Assembly: GCA_001296005.1 (NCBI GenBank)
Contig: LJHR01000047.1
Span: 1 to 64,000, forward strand
DNA length: 64,000 nucleotides
From: an alpha proteobacterium AAP38
Lineage (GTDB): Bacteria; Pseudomonadota; Alphaproteobacteria; Azospirillales; Azospirillaceae
Reading direction: 5' to 3'
Position numbers and translations under genes: made by a program. The notes beneath the pieces were generated by a model that worked only from the letters and a program-made list of their open reading frames with translations, was not told where the DNA came from and searched no databases. Of the stretch, positions 18,742 through 29,116 are shown piece after piece. Each line of letters opens with the position of its first letter. Position 1 is the first letter of the stretch.

Positions 18742-19720
18742 TCCAATCCGCGGCCTGCGCCCGCCCATGGGCCTTCAGGGTCAGCAGGTACTCCATATCA
18801 ATACGCAGGCCGTTCAGGTCGCCCAAGGTCGGGTCCTGCGGGTCGATGGACAGAAGGTCGAGCTGTTCCGGCCCTTCCCCGCGCTTCAGGACCTCGCGCA
18901 CCAGTTCCATCTCCGCCTCCAGGGGGCGGGAGAAGGTGATCTGGTTCAGGCGTTCGCGAATCGCCGCTGCCGTGCGCGGTGTGTCGTGGGTGCAGTTGGC
19001 CATGGCCTGCACCACCAGCAACGTACCGACAGCCGACCCGTCCAGCAGGGCACGGATGGGCGGGTTAAGGGTGTAGCCGCCATCCCAATAGGCCTCCCCA
19101 TCAATCTCCACGGCCTGATGCAGGGTAGGCAGAGTGGTGGAGGCCAGCAGCGAATCGACGCTGATCGCCGCATTGCCGAACAGGTGCGGCTGCCCATCAC
19201 GCACGCGGGTGGCGGAGATCAGCAAGGCTGGGGCCGTGGGCAGGGTCAGGGCCGCAAAATCCACCTCTTCCACCAGGATCGACCGCAGGGGATTGAACCC
19301 CAACGGGTTCAGGGAATAGGGCGAAAACAGCCGGGTCGCCATAGCAAAGGCCGCACTGTTCACAGCCTGGGTAATACCGTTATTCGCCCAGGTGGGGCAG
19401 AAGCCCAGAGCACCGACGCCGCATTCCCCCACCCGCCGCCAGACACGGTCCAGCGCATCGCGCGCACCGGCGGGTCCACCCTTTGCCCATCCGCTGGCAA
19501 AGGCGACGGCATTGACCGCACCCGCAGAGGCACCGGACAGGCGCACAGGCGCAAATCCCGGCTCGTCCAGTAGGCGGTCCAGCACACCCCAGGTAAAGGC
19601 CCCCAGGGAGCCGCCGCCCTGCAACGCCAGCGCCATGCCCGGAGGCTGATTTGATGGCTTGGGGACCACCATCGGTGACTGGGCACGGCCCAGCCGGCGC
19701 ATGATCTGCTTCAGTACCAT
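18713..19720 (-). CDS. Patatin-like phospholipase
   Basis: A 335-residue lipid acyl hydrolase with the full patatin catalytic set. It has an oxyanion loop GGGSLGAF near residue 35, nucleophile Ser65 in GASAG, and the Asp of the dyad in YWDGGY near residue 212. No signal peptide is evident, so it should act in the cytoplasm or at the inner membrane face. A short basic leader (MRRLGRAQSP) precedes the domain. The natural lipid cannot be inferred; relatives include phospholipases and polyhydroxybutyrate-associated esterases. Confidence 0.93.
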   Translation of the reverse strand: MVLKQIMRRLGRAQSPMVVPKPSNQPPGMALALQGGGSLGAFTWGVLDRLLDEPGFAPVRLSGASAGAVNAVAFASGWAKGGPAGARDALDRVWRRVGECGVGALGFCPTWANNGITQAVNSAAFAMATRLFSPYSLNPLGFNPLRSILVEEVDFAALTLPTAPALLISATRVRDGQPHLFGNAAISVDSLLASTTLPTLHQAVEIDGEAYWDGGYTLNPPIRALLDGSAVGTLLVVQAMANCTHDTPRTAAAIRERLNQITFSRPLEAEMELVREVLKRGEGPEQLDLLSIDPQDPTLGDLNGLRIDMEYLLTLKAHGRAQAADWINGAARPTA

Positions 19721-19899
19721 GTCGGCCCCTCATGTTGCGGTGCCACAGGATACCCCGGAATGGTTCCGCCGCCGACCCTTGAAGCGATCCCCACGACACC
19801 CCACGTCACAAGACAGGCGACGCCACGGATGCCCATGCTGGGGTCCGCGAGGGTGCGCCGATGACCGAGGGGCATCGCTTCGTGAAGGAGGATCGCGCC

Positions 19900-20442
19900 A
19901 TGACGACCCAACAAACCCAGACCCAGACCCACCCCCAGCCGGCACCCAATCCCATCCCGGCCCTGGTGCGAGCCGCCTTCAACGCCGCCAGCCAGCGCGC
20001 CAGCGGTCAGGCCGACCGGACCGCCGCCGCCATCGCCGCCCTGCGCAAGCTGCGCCGCGTGCTTCTGGAACAGGCAGGCACCAATGCCGCCCTGACGGTG
20101 GTGGACGGCCCCGCCAGCGGTTTCATCATGGAGCGCAATATGCGCGCGCTTGGCCGCACCGGCGTGGCGCCGGAACCGATGCCCCTGCCCCCCATCCTGG
20201 CCATGGCCGGACCGGCGGCCAGCTTGATGCTGGATGCGGTCGAGAACGGCCTGATCCTGCATCGCTTCCTGCCGGGCAATACCGCCCTGATGCAGATGGT
20301 GCCCGAACTGATGGGGTGCTTGTGCGAGACCTTGGGCGGCACGCCGGATGCGGGCCGGCTGCTGGATATCCTGCGCGACGGCATGGACGAGGATGAACCG
20401 CGTCAGGCCATTGAGGGGCCGGTGTCGCAGCGGCTGCATTGA
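19900..20442 (+). CDS. Hypothetical protein, 180 aa
   Basis: An unrecognised soluble protein. It has a Gln/Thr/Pro-rich N-terminus (about residues 1-20), an Ala/Arg-rich helix with ALRKLRRVLLEQAG, and a mostly helical C-terminal half with several Met and Leu (LPGNTALMQMVPELMGCLCE). The ATG at 19900 is supported by a strong AAGGAGG at 19885-19891; an in-frame ATG at 19861 lacks one. It is divergent from the patatin gene and ends before a bidirectional terminator at 20449-20471. Confidence 0.68.
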   Translation: MTTQQTQTQTHPQPAPNPIPALVRAAFNAASQRASGQADRTAAAIAALRKLRRVLLEQAGTNAALTVVDGPASGFIMERNMRALGRTGVAPEPMPLPPILAMAGPAASLMLDAVENGLILHRFLPGNTALMQMVPELMGCLCETLGGTPDAGRLLDILRDGMDEDEPRQAIEGPVSQRLH

Positions 20443-20448
20443 CAGCAA

Positions 20449-20471
20449 AAGGGGGGCTTGTCGCCCCCCTT
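20449..20471. terminator. Bidirectional terminator
   Basis: Perfect 9-bp arms AAGGGGGGC (20449-20457) and GCCCCCCTT (20463-20471) with a 5-nt loop lie between two convergent genes whose stops are at 20442 and 20474. The A- and T-ended arms suit termination from both sides. Confidence 0.75.
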
Positions 20472-20473
20472 GA

Positions 20474-21292
20474 TCACGCCGCCAGTCGCGCCGTCTCTGC
20501 CTTCTGATGCATGCGCTTATAGGCAAACTTGGCCGCCCAATTGTGCAGCCAGGTGTGCGGCTTCAAGCCGGATGCCTTGAACACCATGCCGACCATGCGA
20601 TCAACATGGTGCGGGCGATAGAAGGAATAGGCGAGGCTGGTATATTCGGCATTATTCTCGACCCGCTCATAGGGGCGGGTCCAGTAATTCGCGGCATAGA
20701 AGGCGTAGGACAGTTCATCGTCCTCCGTCTCATTGATGCGCGACAGGCAGACCATCAGGCGCTGCACCCGGTTCAGCTTCTCTGATTCCAGATAGCGCTT
20801 CAGATGATCGTAGAACAGCTTGTAATGCCGTAGCTCGTCGGCGGCGATATGCTTGCAGATCTGCTTGAAGACCGGCTCTTCCGTCGCCTCTGCCAGGGCG
20901 GTGTAATAGCTGGACGTGCCCGTCTCCACGATGCAGCGCGCGACCAGTTCGCCGGCGCGGCTGCCGCGCTTGCTGTCCATTGCGGCCACGTCGATCTGAT
21001 AGCCGTCGCGGAAGCGCTTCACCGCTGCTTGGAAATCCCAGGAAGGGTCGATGCGCGACGCCCAGGTGCCCAGCGCCTCGCCATGCTGCACTTCCTCGAT
21101 GGCCCATTGGCGGACCACGTCGCAGAAGACGGGGTCCTCGCGGAAGACATTGCACAGATAGTCGGCGTAGATATGGCCGTTATACTCGACCAGGGCGGCC
21201 GCCTTGGCCAGCTTCAGCATATCGGGTGACGCCTTGGCTTGGTCCAGCTTGTCCCAGGGCAGGCCCTCGATGGTCCAATGCGCATTCGCCAT
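20474..21292 (-). CDS. Ferritin-like diiron protein
   Basis: A 272-residue helical protein that appears to carry a ferritin-like diiron site. Helix motifs supply Glu in ALVEYNGHIYADYLCNVF, E-x2-H in IEEVQHGEAL, Glu in VETGTSSYYTALAEAT and E-x2-H in AADELRHYKLF, the pattern of rubrerythrin, desaturase and monooxygenase families. The C-terminal region is longer and aromatic-rich. Iron storage, oxidation chemistry or hydroxylation are all possible. The ATG at 21292 (MANAHWTIEGLPW) is chosen because the upstream frame reads through the atp terminator region. It lies downstream of the atp operon on the same strand but behind a terminator. Confidence 0.85.
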   Translation of the reverse strand: MANAHWTIEGLPWDKLDQAKASPDMLKLAKAAALVEYNGHIYADYLCNVFREDPVFCDVVRQWAIEEVQHGEALGTWASRIDPSWDFQAAVKRFRDGYQIDVAAMDSKRGSRAGELVARCIVETGTSSYYTALAEATEEPVFKQICKHIAADELRHYKLFYDHLKRYLESEKLNRVQRLMVCLSRINETEDDELSYAFYAANYWTRPYERVENNAEYTSLAYSFYRPHHVDRMVGMVFKASGLKPHTWLHNWAAKFAYKRMHQKAETARLAA

Positions 21293-21380
21293 GACGATCA
21301 CTTCCACTTGCTGCGATGGCCGCGCGGATCGACTGATCAGTACGGCGGGTGAGAGATGGCCCCGATAGCCCGGAAAAGCA

Positions 21381-21403
21381 ACGGGGGCGCAAGGCGCCCC
21401 CGT
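21381..21403 (-). terminator. Terminator of the atp operon
   Basis: Perfect 10-bp arms ACGGGGGCGC (21381-21390) and GCGCCCCCGT (21394-21403) enclose a 3-nt loop. On the minus strand they are followed by TGCTTTTCC. The hairpin lies 70 nt beyond the atpC stop. Confidence 0.82.
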
Positions 21404-21472
21404 GACAATCGCTCGCATGACCCCGGAAACGTGACACATATGTGACGCGGCTCCCGGTGCCGATCAAGCAGC

Positions 21473-21901
21473 TTAGTGCATTGTACCGACCTGTGCGTCC
21501 AGCTTGGCCTGCACGATGGCGACCTTGCCTTCCAGCGTGTGGCGCTCGCCCTCGGACTTGGCATCAGCCAGGTCTTCGGACAGGTCGGCCAGCTGCTTCT
21601 CCAGGGCGGCGCGGTCCAGGCCACGGACGGCTTCCAGATCGGAGGCTTCCTCGGCCAGGATGGTGACGCGGGCACCAGTGATCTCGCAGAAACCACCTGC
21701 GACGAAAATGCGCTGGGTGATGGTGCCCATGTCATTGGCATAGATGTCGATGATGCCCGGCTTGACCGTGACGATCATCGGGGCATGGCCCGGCAGGACG
21801 CCCAGGAAGCCCTCGGCCCCCGGCACCACCACCATATGCACCGGCTGCGACACCAGCAGCTTCTCCGGCGACACCAGCTCGAATTCAACCTTGTCGGCCA
21901 T
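21473..21901 (-). CDS. atpC: ATP synthase F1 epsilon subunit
   Basis: A 142-residue epsilon subunit that couples rotation of gamma to the c-ring and can inhibit ATP hydrolysis. The N-terminal beta-sandwich is clear (VEFELVSPEKLLVSQPVHMVVVPGAEGFLGVLPGH split over residues 4-40), and the C-terminal helical hairpin carries EGKVAIVQAKLDAQ. The ATG at 21901 gives MADKVEFELVSPE; an upstream in-frame start would add a non-conserved leader. It is the last gene of atpHAGDC. Confidence 0.95.
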   Translation of the reverse strand: MADKVEFELVSPEKLLVSQPVHMVVVPGAEGFLGVLPGHAPMIVTVKPGIIDIYANDMGTITQRIFVAGGFCEITGARVTILAEEASDLEAVRGLDRAALEKQLADLSEDLADAKSEGERHTLEGKVAIVQAKLDAQVGTMH

Positions 21902-22000
21902 GGCTTGAACCCTAGTAAAACGCGTCAAGGAGGGGTCACCCCCTCCCGTGCACCTGCCCCCTGCCACCGGCAAACCGACGGCAGGGAGTGGGAGCGGAAC

Positions 22001-23476
<1,476 letters not shown>

Positions 23477-24364
23477 TTACAACGCTTCCGCGCCGGAGAT
23501 GATTTCGATCAGTTCCTTGGTGATCGAAGCCTGGCGGGTGCGGTTGTAAATCAGGGTATACTTCTTGATCATCTCGCCGGCGTTGCGCGTGGCATTGTCC
23601 ATCGCGGTCATCTGCGCACCGAAGAACGACGCGGCGCTCTCCAGCAATGCAGAATAGACCTGGATGGCCAGGTTGCGCGGCAGCAGGTCGGCCAGGATGG
23701 CCTCTTCGCTCGGCTCGAACTCATAGACGGCGCTGGCCTCGGTGGCCGTGTCGCTTGCAGCCTCGGGTGCCGCCGCAAAGGGCACCACCTGCTGCAGCGT
23801 CACGATCTGGGTCATCGCCGACTTGAACTTGTTATAGACGATCGTCGCCACGTCGAACTGGCCGGCATCGAACAGCTCCAGGATCTTCGCGGTGACGCGG
23901 TCGGCGTCGGCGAAGGAGAGCCGCTTCTTGCCCACTTCTTCGAAGCTGGCGACGATCAGCGAGGGGAACTCGCGACGCAGCAGGTCGCGGCCCTTGCGGC
24001 CCACGGTCAGCAGCTTAACGGTCTTGCCTTCGGCCTGCAGGCGCAGGATGGCGCGACGCGTCTCGCGAACAACGGAGCTGTTGAAACCACCGCACAGACC
24101 ACGGTCACCGGTCATCACCACCAGCAGGTGGGTCTGATCGCTGCCCGTCCCGGTCATCAGGCGGGGGCCACCCGGACCACCAGCCACGTTGGCCGCAAGC
24201 GAAGCCAGCATCCGGCCCATGCGTTCAGCATATGGCCGACCGGCTTCAGCCTGCTCCTGGGCGCGGCGCAGCTTGCTGGCCGCGACCATCTTCATGGCCG
24301 ACGTGATCTTCTGCGTCGACTTGACGCTGGCGATCCGGTTTCGGATGTCCTTCAAGCTCGGCAT
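23477..24364 (-). CDS. atpG: ATP synthase F1 gamma subunit
   Basis: A 295-residue central-stalk subunit. The N-terminal helix [24 protein letters not shown] and the C-terminal helix with [12 protein letters not shown] and [19 protein letters not shown] form the coiled coil that turns inside the alpha3-beta3 ring. An alanine-rich insertion ([15 protein letters not shown], about residues 195-210) is typical of alphaproteobacterial gamma subunits. Confidence 0.98.
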   Translation of the reverse strand: MPSLKDIRNRIASVKSTQKITSAMKMVAASKLRRAQEQAEAGRPYAERMGRMLASLAANVAGGPGGPRLMTGTGSDQTHLLVVMTGDRGLCGGFNSSVVRETRRAILRLQAEGKTVKLLTVGRKGRDLLRREFPSLIVASFEEVGKKRLSFADADRVTAKILELFDAGQFDVATIVYNKFKSAMTQIVTLQQVVPFAAAPEAASDTATEASAVYEFEPSEEAILADLLPRNLAIQVYSALLESAASFFGAQMTAMDNATRNAGEMIKKYTLIYNRTRQASITKELIEIISGAEAL

Positions 24365-24401
24365 GACACGCTCTCAATGAGGCCCCTTGCGGGAGCTTGG
24401 A

Positions 24402-25931
24402 TCAGGCGAAAACCTTGGTGAAGCCTTCGAGGAAAGCCTTCAGCTTCTCTTCGGTTTCCTTGGAGATCGCCTTCTCGGTACGGATCGCGGCCAGGATGTC
24501 GGCGCCCTTGGCCCGGATTTCGTCCAGGAAGCGGGCTTCGAACCGGTTCACGTCGTTGGTTGCGACCTTGTCCAGGTAGCCCTTCACACCGGCGAAGATC
24601 GACACGACCTGCTCTTCCACGGGCATCGGCTTGAACTGGGGCTGCTTCAGCAGCTCCGTCAGGCGCGCACCGCGGCTCAGCAGACGCTGGGTCGTGGCGT
24701 CCAGATCGGAAGCGAACTGCGCGAAGGCGGCCATTTCACGATACTGGGCCAGTTCCAGCTTGATGGTGCCGGCAACCTGCTTCATCGCCTTGATCTGTGC
24801 AGCGGAACCCACGCGGGACACCGACAGACCGACGTTGATGGCAGGACGGATGCCGCGATAGAACAGGCCCGTTTCCAGGAAGATCTGTCCGTCGGTGATC
24901 GAGATCACGTTCGTGGGGATGTAGGCGGACACGTCACCGGCCTGGGTCTCGATGACCGGCAGGGCCGTCAGCGAACCATTGCCATTGGCGTCGTTCAGCT
25001 TGGCGGCGCGTTCCAGCAGGCGGCTGTGCAGATAGAACACGTCGCCGGGATAAGCTTCGCGGCCCGGCGGACGGCGCAGCAGCAGCGACATCTGACGGTA
25101 AGCAACGGCCTGCTTGGACAGATCGTCATAAACGATCAGGGCATGCATGCCATTGTCACGGAAGAACTCGCCCATGGCCGCACCCGTGTAGGGGGCCAGG
25201 AACTGCAGTGGCGCCGGCTCGGAAGCGGTGGCGGCCACGACGATGGAATATTCCATCGCGCCGTTCTCTTCGAGCGTCTTCACGATCTGGGCCACGGTGG
25301 AGCGCTTCTGGCCCACGGCGACGTAGATGCAATAAAGCTTCTTGGACTCGTCGTCGCCCTTGTTGATACCCTTCTGGTTGATGAAGGTATCCAGAGCAAT
25401 GGCGGTCTTGCCGGTCTGACGGTCACCGATGATCAGCTCGCGCTGGCCACGGCCGACGGGCACCAGGGCGTCAATCGCCTTCAGGCCGGTCTGCATCGGC
25501 TCGTGCACCGACTTACGCGGAATGATGCCCGGGGCCTTCACTTCCACGCGCTGACGGGTCACGTCGGTCAGCGGGCCCTTGCCGTCGATCGGGTTGCCCA
25601 GACCGTCGACAACGCGACCCAGCAGGCCACGGCCCACCGGCACCTCAACGATAGCGCCGGTACGCTTGACGACGTCGCCTTCCTTGATGGTACGGTCGGA
25701 ACCGAAAATCACCACGCCGACATTGTCGGTTTCGAGGTTCAGGGCCATGCCCTTAACCCCGCCGGGGAATTCAACCATCTCGCCGGCCTGGACCTTGTCC
25801 AGACCATGGATACGGGCCACGCCGTCACCGATGGACAGAACCTGGCCCACTTCGGCGACATCGGCTTCGTTGCCGAAGTTCGCGATCTGCTGCTTCAGGA
25901 TCGCGGAAATCTCAGCGGCGCGGATTTCCAT
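24402..25931 (-). CDS. atpA: ATP synthase F1 alpha subunit
   Basis: A 509-residue regulatory nucleotide-binding subunit of F1. The P-loop GDRQTGKTA is near residue 169, and the [17 protein letters not shown] signature near residue 365 is intact. Its ATG overlaps the atpH stop in a TAATG arrangement at 25931, so translation is coupled and subunit dosage linked. Confidence 0.99.
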   Translation of the reverse strand: MEIRAAEISAILKQQIANFGNEADVAEVGQVLSIGDGVARIHGLDKVQAGEMVEFPGGVKGMALNLETDNVGVVIFGSDRTIKEGDVVKRTGAIVEVPVGRGLLGRVVDGLGNPIDGKGPLTDVTRQRVEVKAPGIIPRKSVHEPMQTGLKAIDALVPVGRGQRELIIGDRQTGKTAIALDTFINQKGINKGDDESKKLYCIYVAVGQKRSTVAQIVKTLEENGAMEYSIVVAATASEPAPLQFLAPYTGAAMGEFFRDNGMHALIVYDDLSKQAVAYRQMSLLLRRPPGREAYPGDVFYLHSRLLERAAKLNDANGNGSLTALPVIETQAGDVSAYIPTNVISITDGQIFLETGLFYRGIRPAINVGLSVSRVGSAAQIKAMKQVAGTIKLELAQYREMAAFAQFASDLDATTQRLLSRGARLTELLKQPQFKPMPVEEQVVSIFAGVKGYLDKVATNDVNRFEARFLDEIRAKGADILAAIRTEKAISKETEEKLKAFLEGFTKVFA

Positions 25932-26491
25932 TATCCAACCCCTTTCATGGCGAGTTTCAGCTTATTGAGCTTGGTGCGCACGGAGCTATCCACCATGCGG
26001 GAACCGATTTTAACGATCATGCCGCCGATCAGCGAGGGATCGACCTTCACATCCAACTTCACGTTGGAGCCTTCGCTCTTGTTCAGAGCGGCGGCGAGGT
26101 CGTTCCACTGCGCATCCGTCAGCGGACGAGCAACGGTGACGCGCGCCGTGCTTTCGCCACGGCGGCGGGCCAGTTCGGCCAGATACCCGTCGATCATGCC
26201 CGGAAGGGCGAAGAGGCGGCGATTGCGCGCCACCAGCCCCACGAACTTCCGCACGAGTTCCCCGATGCCAGCCGCAGCCAGGACGGCTTCCATAGCGCGT
26301 TCCTGTTCGTTGCGGGCGAGCAGCGGGCTGCCGATCAAGCGGCGGAGGTCCGCGCTTTCAGCGAGCAGAGCCTTGATGGACGTCAGATCCTGGGCCGTCT
26401 GGTCCAGGGCCTGCTGCCCATCCGCGAGATCGAACAGAGCGCTCGCATAGCGCGAGGCGAGTTCGGAGACGCCAGTCCCTTCGGTTGCCAC
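25931..26491 (-). CDS. atpH: ATP synthase F1 delta subunit
   Basis: A 186-residue delta subunit (OSCP) that joins F1 to the peripheral stalk. The helical N-terminal domain begins [21 protein letters not shown], and the C-terminal domain contains the conserved [21 protein letters not shown]. It is the first gene of the operon. The F0 genes (atpB, atpE, atpF) are not here, as is usual for alphaproteobacteria, which keep F0 in a separate operon. Confidence 0.97.
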   Translation of the reverse strand: MATEGTGVSELASRYASALFDLADGQQALDQTAQDLTSIKALLAESADLRRLIGSPLLARNEQERAMEAVLAAAGIGELVRKFVGLVARNRRLFALPGMIDGYLAELARRRGESTARVTVARPLTDAQWNDLAAALNKSEGSNVKLDVKVDPSLIGGMIVKIGSRMVDSSVRTKLNKLKLAMKGVG

Positions 26492-26877
26492 TGGTAACCT
26501 CGGTTAAAGTCCGTGGACCTGAATAATTTCAGGACGTTAGCAATGATCGGCCATCCCGGAGGAGAACCCACCGGTGTCGAGCGAGCGAGCATGTAACACA
26601 GCCATAGCCCCTACGCAACAGCGCGCCTGTGGATTGGGGGTATGCGGTTTTGCACCGCTTCCCTTGGATTTGGCCAGCAACCGCGCCGCTTTACGACCTT
26701 CGTCGCATCATTACGCTGTGCAGTTGCGAAATGGCTTTTTCCCAGCAGGCAGCCAACCTGACCTTCCGCATGCCCTATGCTTTTGGACTGCCAGGGATTA
26801 AGGCCGCATTAAGGGTGCGGGAGCAGGCTGGCCCCAGGTGCGGAGATACCCGTGCCACCAAAGTCCGAGGCTATGCC
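26492..26877. other. Intergenic region with the atp promoter
   Basis: This 386-bp stretch separates the divergent atpH and hypothetical genes. I see a small palindrome CCTGAA-TAAT-TTCAGG at 26518-26533 in the atpH leader. On the minus strand a weak promoter-like pair TTGCGT and TTACAT lies 16 bp apart around 26582-26609. I find no convincing gene; the in-frame upstream extension of the next gene has a composition unlike a protein. Confidence 0.4.
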
Positions 26878-27207
26878 ATGTGCGTCATTCTGCCCTTTGC
26901 CCGCCAGCGTTTCACCCCCATGGACATGGTCGCCTGGAAATCCATCCTGGCCGACCGGCGCCGCCGTGGCCTGTGGCAGCGCATGGAAAGGTCCAGCACC
27001 CGTGAGCGCGACTGGATTCTCGTCTGGCTGCCGGGCCTGAAGGACCCCAGCCTGCGGCTGGAGCGCGATGTCCAGGGCACCTACCGCCTGTCCTTCCATG
27101 ATGGCCAGGGCTGGTTCCAGTTCCGTCAGGGGCCGGAAATTATCGACTGTCTGGCCCATGTGGAGCCGACGGACCGCCTGCACCCGGCTGCGCGCAGGGC
27201 GGATTAA
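26878..27207 (+). CDS. Hypothetical protein, 109 aa
   Basis: A small basic, aromatic-rich soluble protein (RQRFTPMDMVAWKSILADRR, then RDWILVWLPGLKDPSLRLE and WFQFRQGPEI). It probably has an alpha+beta fold with a helical N-terminus. I do not recognise a family. The ATG at 26878 starts a segment with good protein-like composition. It converges with the lipid kinase gene, overlapping it by 4 bp, and is divergent from the atp operon. Confidence 0.6.
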   Translation: MCVILPFARQRFTPMDMVAWKSILADRRRRGLWQRMERSSTRERDWILVWLPGLKDPSLRLERDVQGTYRLSFHDGQGWFQFRQGPEIIDCLAHVEPTDRLHPAARRAD

Positions 27208-28121
27208 ACACCCCCGCCCACCACGCGCAGACGACCACTCCATATAGTTATGTCGACGGGCAGGCGGGCGATGGTGTCGCCATCGCCCTGCACCGGTTCG
27301 GCCACCGGCCCCTCAATCCGGGCGGCGATGGCCGGCAGGATCAGGACGTCCGACCGTCCGGGCAGCAGACCCAGGGTCATCGCGCCGGCATAGATCAGCG
27401 CCGCAAGCCGCCCTGGCCGTGTGAACAGCACCGCGTGCAGCACCGGCTGCTCCAGCCGCACTTCCGGGGCCAGCACGAAGGTTCCGGCATAAAAATGACC
27501 CTTGCACAGGATACAGCTGACCGCCCTGTGCCGGCTGATCCCGCCATCAGGCGCCGTTAGCGTCACCTCATAATCCAGCGCCGGCCCCGCCAGGATTTCC
27601 CGCAGACCGCCCAGCGCATAGGCGCCCTTGCCGATCCGCCGCTTCAAGGCCGGGTCAATCCCCGCCACCACGCGGGCATCCATCCCCACCCCGGCCATCA
27701 TGGTGAACAGCCGGCCATTGGCCATGCCGGCATGAACCATCCGGGCAGGCCCCAGGGCCAGTTGCCGCCCGATTCGCACCGCCGATCCCGTCAGGCCCAG
27801 TTCGTGGGCCAGGACATTGGCCGTGCCCAACGGCACCACACCCAGCGGCGGCAGGTCGGACAGGCCAGAGGCGGCCATGCCGTTCACCACTTCATTAATG
27901 GTGCCGTCCCCACCGGCAGCCACAATGACATCAGCCGTATCTGACCGGGCCAGATCGCGGGCGATGGCGGTGGCGTGGCCCGCCGCATCGGTTGTGTGCA
28001 GCGACACCACCGCCCCGGCATCGGTGGCGGCGGCCATCACCTGCTCCACCAGCCCGGGCCGCCGGCGGCCCGCAACGGGATTGAAGATGATCGCCACCCG
28101 GCGATCCAGCCCATGTGACAT
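27204..28121 (-). CDS. Diacylglycerol kinase-family lipid kinase
   Basis: A 305-residue cytoplasmic lipid kinase of the DAGK catalytic family (YegS/DgkB-like), which phosphorylates diacylglycerol or a related lipid with ATP. Seen are the N-terminal IIFNPVAGRRRPG, the nucleotide-binding AAGGDGTINEVVNG near residue 65, and the downstream VPLGTANVLAHELG. The second beta-sandwich domain follows, ending in a short strand with ITIWSGRLRVVGG. The ATG at 28121 (MSHGLDRR) is preferred to longer frames. It is divergent from an LpxH-like phosphoesterase and a glycosyltransferase, together suggesting glycerolipid or lipid A metabolism. Confidence 0.92.
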   Translation of the reverse strand: MSHGLDRRVAIIFNPVAGRRRPGLVEQVMAAATDAGAVVSLHTTDAAGHATAIARDLARSDTADVIVAAGGDGTINEVVNGMAASGLSDLPPLGVVPLGTANVLAHELGLTGSAVRIGRQLALGPARMVHAGMANGRLFTMMAGVGMDARVVAGIDPALKRRIGKGAYALGGLREILAGPALDYEVTLTAPDGGISRHRAVSCILCKGHFYAGTFVLAPEVRLEQPVLHAVLFTRPGRLAALIYAGAMTLGLLPGRSDVLILPAIAARIEGPVAEPVQGDGDTIARLPVDITIWSGRLRVVGGGV

Positions 28122-28330
28122 TTCCAGTACATCTCCATGAAGGGACGATGAAGTGGCAATGTAATATTGATGACAGTCTGGAGAAGTTTTCGCGGATGCG
28201 GCACTAATACTCATTAGAGACACTGACAGTACACCAGATGAAGCGGTATAGAACGGCGCGATCCGCTATGGCTAGTCTTTAATTCATGGCGGACGATTGG
28301 TGGTTGGGTTGACCGGCGGTGGGGGAACAT

Positions 28331-29116
28331 ATGCTGGGCGACGGGGACGTGCTGCGCTATCGCGCCATCTGGCTGTCGGACATCCATTTGGGGACACGTG
28401 GATGTCAGGCCGACATGCTGTTGGATTTCCTGAAAAATACCGAATCCGATGTGCTGTATCTGGTCGGCGATATCGTCGATGGCTGGCGGCTGAAGAAAAG
28501 CTGGTACTGGCCACAGTCGCATAATGATGTGGTGCAGAAAATCCTGCGCCGCGCACGCAAGGGCGCCCAGGTCTTCATGATTCCCGGCAATCATGACGAG
28601 GCGTTCCGCGACTATATCGGCCTGCAATTCGGTGGCGTGACCATCCTGGAGGACACGATCCACACGGCGGCGGACGGCAAACGCTATCTGGTCATCCATG
28701 GCGACCAGTTCGATGCCGTGGTCCGCTACGCCAAGTGGTTGGCCTTCGTGGGCGACACGGCCTACACGTTCCTGCTCTGGCTCAACACCCTGTTGAACAA
28801 GGCGCGGCGCAGGCTGGGTTTTCCCTATTGGTCGCTATCCGCCTACTTGAAGCACAAGACCAAGAAGGCCGTTGAATTCATCGGCGATTATGAGACCGCC
28901 CTGACCGACGAGGCACGCCGGCGGCAGGTGGACGGGGTCATCTGTGGCCATATCCACCATGCCGAGATGCGGGACATGGATGGCGTGCTTTACGTGAACG
29001 ATGGGGATTGGGTCGAATCATGCACCGCACTGGTGGAACATCCCGATGGACGGCTGGAGATCCTGCGCTGGGCGGATATTGTCGCCGCCCGGCAGGCGGT
29101 GAAGGTAGCGGCGTGA
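28331..29116 (+). CDS. UDP-2,3-diacylglucosamine diphosphatase-like phosphoesterase (LpxH family)
   Basis: A 261-residue calcineurin-type metallophosphoesterase. The dinuclear metal motifs appear in order: SDIHLG, GDIVDGW, GNHDE, HGDQFD and GHIHHAE. LpxH cleaves UDP-2,3-diacylglucosamine to lipid X in lipid A synthesis. This longer variant, found beside a glycosyltransferase in alphaproteobacteria, may act on another lipid diphosphate. A GGGGGA box supports the ATG at 28331; a GTG at 28319 is also in frame. Its stop overlaps the GTG start of the next gene. Confidence 0.88.
   Translation: MLGDGDVLRYRAIWLSDIHLGTRGCQADMLLDFLKNTESDVLYLVGDIVDGWRLKKSWYWPQSHNDVVQKILRRARKGAQVFMIPGNHDEAFRDYIGLQFGGVTILEDTIHTAADGKRYLVIHGDQFDAVVRYAKWLAFVGDTAYTFLLWLNTLLNKARRRLGFPYWSLSAYLKHKTKKAVEFIGDYETALTDEARRRQVDGVICGHIHHAEMRDMDGVLYVNDGDWVESCTALVEHPDGRLEILRWADIVAARQAVKVAA

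Noticed and set aside
24387-26450. 687-codon frame antisense to atpA-atpH
   Set aside because: Same reason: no recognised domain and complete overlap with certain genes.
26518-26533. CCTGAA-TAAT-TTCAGG palindrome as an atp operator
   Set aside because: Only six base pairs, with no supporting regulator or second copy; chance is likely.
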